From the NCBI GenBank assembly GCA_002705575.1, contig PAHI01000066.1, positions 1-10,030 on the forward strand: 10,030 nt of DNA, given 5' to 3'. Shown in pieces: positions 4,966 through 10,030 of this stretch. Within the stretch, counting starts at the first letter, position 1; the number at the start of each line of letters is the position of its first letter. A program made the position numbers and the translations under genes. This DNA comes from Fidelibacterota bacterium (GTDB lineage: Bacteria > Marinisomatota > Marinisomatia > SCGC-AAA003-L08 > GCA-002719095). The notes under the pieces were generated by a model. The model was not told the DNA's origin and ran no database searches. It saw only the letters and a list, made by a program, of their open reading frames with translations.

Positions 4966-5366
4966 CCCAAAAGAGATTTAAATTCTTCTATCTGCACTTT
5001 GAGTTGTTGTATTAATGTAGCATTTGTATTTTTTAACTCATTCAAATACATTATTGGAACTTCTCTTTCGGGTGGTATTGGAATTCCGTTAGCTGAACAA
5101 TGTTTATTTAAATCAATTAACTCTTGAAGAATCATATTTTGTTTTCTGTAATCGTTAATTAATAAATCAGTGCAATTTGAAAGTTTCTTAAATAGGCTAA
5201 TATTTCTAACAACTAATCTCCTTTCGCTATCCTTTGTGACTCCATCAGATATTTTAGCGACATTGCCCTTGAATTTTTCTACATATTTAACTAATTCAAG
5301 CTCTTTATTTATAGATGATGTAATATGAAAATCAAAAGTTTGCCAAGCAAGCTCTAAATCTTCCAT
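4962..5366 (-). CDS. Helical hypothetical protein, 134 aa
   Basis: I do not recognise this protein. It is hydrophilic and predicted almost wholly helical. Residues 15-40 (ITSSINKELELVKYVEKF...) and 50-90 have heptad-like leucine/isoleucine spacing, with NCTDLLINDYRKQNMILQELIDLNKH as a likely coiled-coil segment. A proline-containing break (GIPIPPEREVPIMYL, about 94-108) follows, and then a final helix (NTNATLIQQLKVQIEEFKSLLG). There is no signal peptide and no membrane segment. Two helical hairpins joined by a proline loop suggest a structural or adaptor protein that oligomerises. The ATG at 5366 lies one base after the stop of the 59-aa gene, without a Shine-Dalgarno sequence. It probably shares the promoter at 5581-5609. 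Confidence 0.68.
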   Translation of the reverse strand: MEDLELAWQTFDFHITSSINKELELVKYVEKFKGNVAKISDGVTKDSERRLVVRNISLFKKLSNCTDLLINDYRKQNMILQELIDLNKHCSANGIPIPPEREVPIMYLNELKNTNATLIQQLKVQIEEFKSLLG

Positions 5367-5367
5367 A

Positions 5368-5547
5368 TTATAGAAATTTATATAAAAGATTTAATTGATT
5401 TACTCCAAGGTACTTGTTAATATAATAACAAAACTCTGCAACTTCAGAGGGCTTCCAATTTTCTTTATTTATGATTTCTCCGACCTTATTGTATGACCCG
5501 TCTTGCCAAAGCTCTGTAAGCTCAATATATTCAGTATTTGTATTCAT
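5368..5547 (-). CDS. Small conserved-looking phage protein, 59 aa
   Basis: An ATG at 5547 gives a 59-codon frame ending TAA at 5368. The protein carries LTELWQDGSYNKVG (10-23), INKENWKPSEVAEFC (26-40) and NKYLGVNQLNLLYKFL to its C-terminus. This arrangement (ELWQDG, W-x-x-x-E-V-AEFC, KYLG, LYKFL end) resembles small uncharacterised proteins I remember from T4-like cyanophages. The match is from memory and not checked. It is helical and soluble, with no known activity. It is the first gene after a good TTGACA promoter and is followed after one base by the 134-aa gene. It probably belongs to the early accessory class. Confidence 0.72.
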   Translation of the reverse strand: MNTNTEYIELTELWQDGSYNKVGEIINKENWKPSEVAEFCYYINKYLGVNQLNLLYKFL

Positions 5548-5580
5548 GTATTTATGTAGTTTATGATTAATAAAAGCAAT

Positions 5581-5609
5581 ATCATTTCACAAAATAAAAT
5601 AAATGTCAA
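5581..5609 (-). promoter_or_regulatory. Sigma-70-type promoter upstream of the 59-aa gene
   Basis: On the minus strand: perfect TTGACA (5609-5604), 17-base spacer, AATGAT (5586-5581, four of six). It lies in the gap between the tRNA 3' end and the ATG at 5547. The predicted start near 5574 leaves a leader of about 27 bases. This is a host-sigma-type early promoter that could drive the whole run down to 3581. Confidence 0.6.
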
Positions 5610-5630
5610 CATCTAAATTAAATTTTATTA

Positions 5631-5706
5631 TGGAGCCACCTGTCAGGATCGAACTGACGACATCCTCATTACAAGTGAGGTGCTCTACCATCTGAGCTAA
5701 GGTGGC
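5631..5706 (-). tRNA. trnT: tRNA-Thr (anticodon UGU)
   Basis: The minus strand folds into a complete cloverleaf of 76 bases: acceptor GCCACCT/AGGTGGC (7 bp), D-stem GCTC/GAGC with loop AGATGGTA, anticodon stem CCTCA/TGAGG with loop CTTGTAA, T-stem GTCAG/CTGAC with loop TTCGATC, discriminator U and an encoded CCA. The anticodon TGT (complement of 5671-5673) reads ACA and, by wobble, other ACN codons, useful for an AT-rich phage. All stems are fully paired, so it is probably functional. Its promoter appears to overlap the start of the divergent plus-strand gene. Confidence 0.95.
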
Positions 5707-5714
5707 AAAAGATT

Positions 5715-5743
5715 ATTATATATGAGCAACTTTAAAAATTCAA
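5715..5743 (-). promoter_or_regulatory. Likely tRNA promoter overlapping the divergent gene start
   Basis: On the minus strand: TTGAAT (5743-5738, four of six), exactly 17 bases, then perfect TATAAT (5720-5715). Eight bases later the tRNA begins at 5706, so the predicted start is at or just before the mature 5' end. The element covers the ATG (5722) of the plus-strand STELLO-like gene. Confidence 0.5.
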
Positions 5744-7506
5744 TATTAATTGTCGCATTTAATTATAGCGACTGCTTAAATAATAAAGACTATATAATTG
5801 ATTTATATAAAGAACATTTTAAGAAAATAATTATATATTCAGATTTTCCTGAAAGAAAAGAACATCAGGGAGTAAATTATGTTGATGTGCAAAAAGGACT
5901 TTATATTCACAGAATATTTAATCATTTTTACCAAAACTATAAAGAAGACATAAATTCTTGCGATGGATTATTTTATACAATGGATGATAATATAATCAAT
6001 CTTAATATATTAAATATGTATGATTCTTCTAAAATAATTTATAAATATGATCAAAATCGTCCATTAGATTCGTTTAAAGGGTGGCATTGGGATAAAAAAT
6101 GGGGTAAAAATGCAATATACAATCTAGAAAAAGATTATACATATAAAGGATTTGGAATAAATACATACAGTGGAGGATTTGGTGATTATTTTTACTTACC
6201 AAAAAAATATCTTTCAAAAAAAACTTTTGATTTATTTCAAATATTTTCAAGACATAATGTTTTTTTGGAACTGGCAATCCCAACAATTATTCGCCACATA
6301 GAATCCAATGAAATCAACTACAATAATTATACTGAAACTATTTTATGGAATGATGAAAGAATGGAATTAAAAAAATTAACATTTATAAAAAAAATATTTA
6401 ATATAGAATTTAATTTATTCGCTCATCCAGTAAAATTTAATTCAAATCCAAAAGCATTAGATTGGTTATCTGATATATTTCAAAAGAAGAAATGTGTTGT
6501 AATAACGACAATAAACAAACCAACAGAGACAATATTAAAACATATTAACAATAAAGAATACGATGTAATTATTGTTGGGGATAAAAAAACCCCAAATGAT
6601 TACAAGGATTTAAATTGTATATTTCTTAATATAGAAATTCAAAATAAGCTATTTGCGGAATTATCTCAATTGATACCTTTAAACCATTATGGTCGTAAAA
6701 ATTTAGGATATCTTTATGCAATTAAAAAAGGGTATAAAGTAATATATGAAACAGATGACGATAACATACCTCACGAAAATTTTGATGCAGTAATAAATTT
6801 TGATGACACTATAGAAACAATAAAAGATGCAGACAATCAATGGATTAACATCTTTAAATATTTCACCAACAACAATTGGATTTGGCCAAGAGGCTACCCC
6901 TTGTCTCAAATAAAAAAGAATCCAAAACCAAATTTTAAGTTTGACAATTTAAAAAATAAAACAGATATAGCAATTGTTAATGGGCTAGTTGAAAATGACC
7001 CCGATGTTGATGCAATTTTTAGGTTGATATGCAATCATGAAGTTGAATGGGAAAAAGATAAAAAAATAATAGTCTCTAACGAAAACACTTGCCCGTTTAA
7101 TACTCAAAATACTTTTTGGCTAGACAAGAATTTGTTTTTAGGTTTGCTGATACCCTGCTCTGTGACTTTTCGTTATTGCGACATATTGAAAGGAATCATA
7201 GCGAACACACTATTAAGACACAACAATAAAAACATGGCATACACATCGCCTAATGTAACTCAATTAAGAAATGAACACGATTTAATGCAAGATTTTGAAT
7301 CTGAAATACCGATGTATTTAGCCAATGAAAATATTGTTAATCAAATGTCAGTTGACGAGTTAAAAATTACAACACCAAAAGGCAAGCCAATAAATCCCAA
7401 TTTTAATAAAGAGCTAATGTTAAATATTTATCAAAAACTGTATGATATAAAGATCATAACAGAATTAGACATAAAAATTTGCAAAAAATGGCTTGAATTT
7501 TTTTAA
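5722..7506 (+). CDS. STELLO/DUF288-like glycosyltransferase, two modules, 594 aa
   Basis: The C-terminal half (about 258-545) carries the signatures I know from the DUF288/STELLO family, known from plant Golgi proteins tied to cellulose synthesis and from nematodes and scattered microbes. These are VVITTINKPTE (259-269), VGDKKTP (285-291), HYGRKNLGYLYAI (322-334), ETDDDNIP with its DDD metal motif (343-350), WPRGYPL (388-394), DPDVDAIFRL (426-435), CPFNTQNTFW (457-466), FRYCDILKG (483-491) and HDLMQDFESEI (519-529). The N-terminal 250 residues form a second module: LIVAFNY at 9-15, TMDDNIINLNIL with an acidic pair at 86-97, and WHWDKKWG at 121-128. No signal peptide or membrane anchor is present, unlike plant STELLO, so it is cytoplasmic. 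It is the only plus-strand gene and very AT-rich. No clear promoter or Shine-Dalgarno sequence precedes it. Substrates unknown. Confidence 0.78.
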   Translation: MSNFKNSILIVAFNYSDCLNNKDYIIDLYKEHFKKIIIYSDFPERKEHQGVNYVDVQKGLYIHRIFNHFYQNYKEDINSCDGLFYTMDDNIINLNILNMYDSSKIIYKYDQNRPLDSFKGWHWDKKWGKNAIYNLEKDYTYKGFGINTYSGGFGDYFYLPKKYLSKKTFDLFQIFSRHNVFLELAIPTIIRHIESNEINYNNYTETILWNDERMELKKLTFIKKIFNIEFNLFAHPVKFNSNPKALDWLSDIFQKKKCVVITTINKPTETILKHINNKEYDVIIVGDKKTPNDYKDLNCIFLNIEIQNKLFAELSQLIPLNHYGRKNLGYLYAIKKGYKVIYETDDDNIPHENFDAVINFDDTIETIKDADNQWINIFKYFTNNNWIWPRGYPLSQIKKNPKPNFKFDNLKNKTDIAIVNGLVENDPDVDAIFRLICNHEVEWEKDKKIIVSNENTCPFNTQNTFWLDKNLFLGLLIPCSVTFRYCDILKGIIANTLLRHNNKNMAYTSPNVTQLRNEHDLMQDFESEIPMYLANENIVNQMSVDELKITTPKGKPINPNFNKELMLNIYQKLYDIKIITELDIKICKKWLEFF

Positions 7507-7515
7507 AAAATCTAG

Positions 7516-8352
7516 TCAATACAGGTGCTGGCGGTGCTGGGGTACCCCTGCTTGGTATTCGCAATGGTCATCATGTTCAGAGTTATACCAAGTTTCATTT
7601 AGATATTGGATTACATTTTCACTATTACCCCTATAGAGCATTGTCCAAATTGAACAATTCCCTGAACTGCAAATGATATATTTACACTTTGAGAGTATTA
7701 TTATTGTTGATAAAAAAATAAACATATCATGATGGTTTACTTTAGGGGATTTCTCATTATGAATTCCTCGGTTGCTATAACTAGTTTTATTTTCATTAAT
7801 TATGATAATATTTTTTAGTTTCTTATCATTAATATAATCTATAAATTCAGCACTATCAGACTGTAGTAATATATTAATATCTTTATTTATATTTACTATT
7901 TTTATTATTTGTTTATAAAATTCATCATATGGCGATAGTTCTGTTTCTTTAAATTTATCTGTTCCTCTGTAATACACAGCAACTGTATTATCAACTACAA
8001 TATTATATTTTTCTTCTATATTATTAACTATTTTATTTATTTGAGATGATGGAGAGAAATATTTTTTAATTAATGGTGTTATGCGTTTATAATCTAAAGT
8101 AGCATAATTTTTGAATTGATCTTCATGATGATATTGTGCAGGATGTATTATATTAACATCTGAAATATTTTTATAATGTTCAAAATAATCAAATGTAACA
8201 TCTTTATGTGGATATTTTTTATAATTATTAAATGATGCGGAACTATCTACATCATCAGGTAGTGTTTTATTTGAATTAATAAATTCTATAATTTGATAAA
8301 GTTTTACAGAACAGCAAGAAAAAAAACCAGAATTGTGAGTTACTTTAATCAT
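7516..8352 (-). CDS. GT11/O-fucosyltransferase-like GT-B glycosyltransferase, 278 aa
   Basis: The sequence has the shape of the fucosyltransferase superfamily that includes GT11 alpha-1,2-, NodZ-type alpha-1,6- and O-fucosyltransferases. VAVYYRGTDK at 124-133 corresponds to the H-x-R-R-G-D nucleotide-binding motif, here YYRGTDK as in several viral and algal relatives. ILLQSDSAEFIDYI (161-174) is the donor-site strand. A C-terminal block (208-242), HDMFIFLSTIIILSKCKYIICSSGN...SIW, is where GT11 enzymes have a substrate-binding S-S-x-S/N loop. The role would be transfer of fucose, or another deoxysugar, from a GDP-sugar to a glycan in the host cytoplasm. It ends nine bases from the convergent STELLO-like gene. 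The last 12 residues (QAGVPQHRQHLY) come from an unusually GC-rich repeat. Exact family is moderately certain. Confidence 0.68.
   Translation of the reverse strand: MIKVTHNSGFFSCCSVKLYQIIEFINSNKTLPDDVDSSASFNNYKKYPHKDVTFDYFEHYKNISDVNIIHPAQYHHEDQFKNYATLDYKRITPLIKKYFSPSSQINKIVNNIEEKYNIVVDNTVAVYYRGTDKFKETELSPYDEFYKQIIKIVNINKDINILLQSDSAEFIDYINDKKLKNIIIINENKTSYSNRGIHNEKSPKVNHHDMFIFLSTIIILSKCKYIICSSGNCSIWTMLYRGNSENVIQYLNETWYNSEHDDHCEYQAGVPQHRQHLY
7523..7555. repeat. GC-rich patch with direct repeat and palindrome
   Basis: Within very AT-rich DNA this 33-base stretch is roughly 70% G+C. GGTGCTGG occurs at 7524-7531 and again at 7533-7540. Bases 7536-7551 (GCTGGGGTACCCCTGC) are palindromic apart from one T/T position in each arm. 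It lies in the last codons of the fucosyltransferase-like gene, at the junction of convergent genes. Confidence 0.6.
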
Positions 8353-8372
8353 ATCTGAAATTTTAAGTATAA

Positions 8373-9092
8373 TTATTTACTATAGTATTGAAGTAGCATA
8401 TTTCTATCACCCGATGAAATATACGAGAATGCAAGTTTTATGTCATCTGGTAATGATTCATGAAGAGCCCGTTGTTCCTGAGTACCTTGAGCCACACTAT
8501 AATTAGTTCCTGCAGGGTGATCGATAGTAAATCTATAATCCCTTAATACTGGCCTTTTGGTCATATGTGAGAGTGCTGAATATGTTACATCAATACCCCA
8601 GCCAATTTTGTATGGTTTAAAATTAATATTTCTTTTTGCTACTTCATTAATTATATCCTTATGGATCATCCAGCATGTACAATCGGTATTAGATACTAAT
8701 TTTAAATTTTCTTCAGGAATCTTAAATCCATCTATATCTACCCTATGAGCCTTATGGTAAGTGTGGTCAACATTGGGGGCATATATCCCCCATTTGTATT
8801 TATCTAAATACATTTCGGCAGAATTATATATGTCTTCCCATTTATCAAATGAAGCATCTGCCTGTATATGAAATAATGCATCTGATTTACTTGCATCAAA
8901 AAGTTCAAGAGCTTTTAACATTTGATTAGTGAAATAACTATGTTCACCAATATTATGCCAGTCAAGATTTATGTGATTATCATCGCTATTAATTATTTCC
9001 GGCTTTATGCCTAGAGATCTAAGTTGTTCGATCTTTTGTAATGTATTTTGGTATTGTCCTCGCCAATTAAATATAAATGTTTGAATATTCAT
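8373..9092 (-). CDS. GT-A-fold glycosyltransferase-like protein, 239 aa
   Basis: The layout is that of a small inverting GT-A (GT2-like) enzyme of the kind seen in phage and capsule loci. A beta strand MNIQTFIFNWRG starts the fold. FHIQADASFDKW at 74-85 stands where GT-A enzymes have DxD, here the atypical Q-A-D-A-S. VSNTDCTCWMIHKDII at 133-148 is the acceptor-side strand. GWGIDVTYS at 164-172 and RDYRFTIDHPAGTNYS at 184-199 match the G-W-G-x-D and H-P-x-G-T-x-Y blocks of this subgroup. There is no signal peptide or membrane segment, so it acts in the cytoplasm. The gene lies between the two fucosyltransferase-like genes, six bases after the GT10-like stop, so they form one operon. Sugar specificity cannot be inferred. 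Confidence 0.7.
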   Translation of the reverse strand: MNIQTFIFNWRGQYQNTLQKIEQLRSLGIKPEIINSDDNHINLDWHNIGEHSYFTNQMLKALELFDASKSDALFHIQADASFDKWEDIYNSAEMYLDKYKWGIYAPNVDHTYHKAHRVDIDGFKIPEENLKLVSNTDCTCWMIHKDIINEVAKRNINFKPYKIGWGIDVTYSALSHMTKRPVLRDYRFTIDHPAGTNYSVAQGTQEQRALHESLPDDIKLAFSYISSGDRNMLLQYYSK

Positions 9093-9098
9093 AGTCTT

Positions 9099-10001
9099 TT
9101 ATTTAATCATATTATTACACATTATAGATAAAATATTTTTTAATAATGTAGAGTAAAATAATTCAATCTTTTGCCCCGCATCTTTTGTAAATAAATCTCC
9201 TTGAATGTATTGTTTCGGATTAAGAACGGCATGATATACTGATTTTTTTAATAATTCTTTGTCGTTTATGTCACAAAAACAATATTTGTTCTTGTTTATA
9301 ATTTCAATTTCAGGAAAATCTATAGCCCAATATAATGGAATAGTACCAGCTTCAAATGCTTGGAATATTTTTTCAGTAAAATATCCTTCGTAAGAGGAAT
9401 TTTCAGGACATATATTATATATCCCTCTAGATGTATAATCTATTTTGTCTTTTGAGGATTTTCCTATGGAATCAGTATTTTTATTATATGATCCTGGCGA
9501 TTTTATGTTACCATATTTAGATAATTCATCCCAAATTTTTTCCCTCTGTCCCCACTTATCGTGTGACGCAACAATGCTAGCAAATATATCTTTATTTTTT
9601 TTAATATTTTTATTATATTGACTCTGAATATATGTCAAAATATTATCATTTTTATTATAACTATAATAAGGATAATATAATAACCATAACGGAAATCTTA
9701 TCTGTTTTTTGGATAAGTCTGTATATTTAAATCCAACTATTAAATCAAAAATTTCACGGTAAATTTTATCATTATATGCAGAGTATCTATCTAAATTTTC
9801 ACCATAATAAAATATCTTACATTTAGCGTTTGTATTTAAAATGTCTTGATGGCTTAAGCTACCAAATAAAGAAACAAAAAAAATATCTGGGTTTTCTGTA
9901 TAATTTACTTCTTTTACAGGCCCGATATTATTTTCAATAAATTTTGTAAAATAAGGATTTTGATGGTCATCCCACCAATTTGCATATGCGATTGTTGTCA
10001 T
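9099..10001 (-). CDS. GT10-family alpha-1,3/1,4-fucosyltransferase-like protein, 300 aa
   Basis: The C-terminal half carries the GT10 donor-binding signature in full. ASIVASHDKWGQR at 141-153 and W-x-E-LSKYG-x-I-KSPG at 157-170 are followed by YNICPENSSYEGYFTEKIF (195-213) and AFEAGTIPLYW (215-225). The latter correspond to the F-x-x-x-ENS-x-x-x-Y-x-TEK and A-L-x-AG-x-VP motifs that bind GDP-fucose. FYYGENL at 64-70 is the usual N-terminal-domain block. Length fits short bacterial and viral members. GT10 enzymes add fucose to N-acetylglucosamine or related residues, as in Lewis antigens. There is no membrane anchor; the enzyme is cytoplasmic. The start at ATG 10001 has no Shine-Dalgarno sequence, and its promoter is probably beyond the window. 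First visible gene of the three-gene glycan operon. Confidence 0.88.
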   Translation of the reverse strand: MTTIAYANWWDDHQNPYFTKFIENNIGPVKEVNYTENPDIFFVSLFGSLSHQDILNTNAKCKIFYYGENLDRYSAYNDKIYREIFDLIVGFKYTDLSKKQIRFPLWLLYYPYYSYNKNDNILTYIQSQYNKNIKKNKDIFASIVASHDKWGQREKIWDELSKYGNIKSPGSYNKNTDSIGKSSKDKIDYTSRGIYNICPENSSYEGYFTEKIFQAFEAGTIPLYWAIDFPEIEIINKNKYCFCDINDKELLKKSVYHAVLNPKQYIQGDLFTKDAGQKIELFYSTLLKNILSIMCNNMIK

Positions 10002-10030
10002 AATATAGTAATTAAATATTAATTATTTAA

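Noticed and set aside
6074..6909. Minus-strand frames of about 70 codons within the STELLO-like gene
   Set aside because: They are antisense to the DUF288 motifs and rich in Phe/Ile/Tyr as expected from complementing AT-rich coding DNA.
7490..7516. A/T palindrome (T-run then A-run) between the convergent genes as a two-way terminator
   Set aside because: It has no G-C stem, so it would be a poor hairpin. I could not support it beyond coincidence, though the neighbouring GC-rich island may contribute.
9606..9640. TTGACA followed by TATAAT on the minus strand inside the GT10-like gene
   Set aside because: The spacer is only 15 bases and it lies mid-gene; such matches are expected by chance at this base composition.
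1..10030. CRISPR array, insertion sequence, integrase or toxin-antitoxin pair
   Set aside because: I saw no regularly spaced direct repeats, no transposase or integrase motifs, and no recognisable toxin or antitoxin among the small genes.

Overview
The window reads as part of an AT-rich tailed-phage genome, most likely a marine phage of a low-GC proteobacterium such as a T4-like phage of SAR11 (inference, about 0.75 sure). Supporting signs are small tightly packed or overlapping genes in long same-strand runs, many short genes without known function, a phage-type RuvB-like ATPase, a short MazG-like protein, a lone tRNA, and a possible T4-type late promoter. No capsid, tail, polymerase or terminase gene is present, so the viral assignment rests on style and on remembered family resemblance. 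Almost no start codon has a Shine-Dalgarno sequence, but several clean TTGACA-N17 promoters are visible, which argues against a Bacteroidetes host.

Layout. Positions 1-1555 (minus strand) hold five small genes: a partial protein, a basic unknown protein, a DUF1919-type glycan protein, a possible DUF551-like protein and a short Tyr/Gly-rich protein. All probably run from a promoter at 1563-1591. Positions 1610-3470 (minus) hold a small protein, a proline-rich lipoprotein, a GT-A glycosyltransferase with a DLD motif and a GT25-type glycosyltransferase, overlapping or nearly abutting. Positions 3581-5547 (minus) are a replication/recombination and accessory run: a 59-aa protein, a helical protein, a GRP-motif protein, a RuvB-like AAA+ ATPase and a MazG-like protein. 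A tRNA-Thr(UGU) lies at 5631-5706 (minus).

The only plus-strand gene starts 15 bases beyond the tRNA (5722-7506). It is a large protein with a STELLO/DUF288-type glycosyltransferase module. It converges on a minus-strand run (10001 to 7516) of three sugar enzymes: a GT10 alpha-fucosyltransferase-like protein, a GT-A-like transferase and a GT11/O-fucosyltransferase-like protein.

Taken together, seven of the seventeen protein genes are probably glycan enzymes, and the two fucosyltransferase-like folds differ. The likely role is building a decorated, possibly fucosylated, glycan on virion proteins or on the host surface. No sugar-nucleotide synthesis gene is seen, so donors would come from the host or from genes outside the window.
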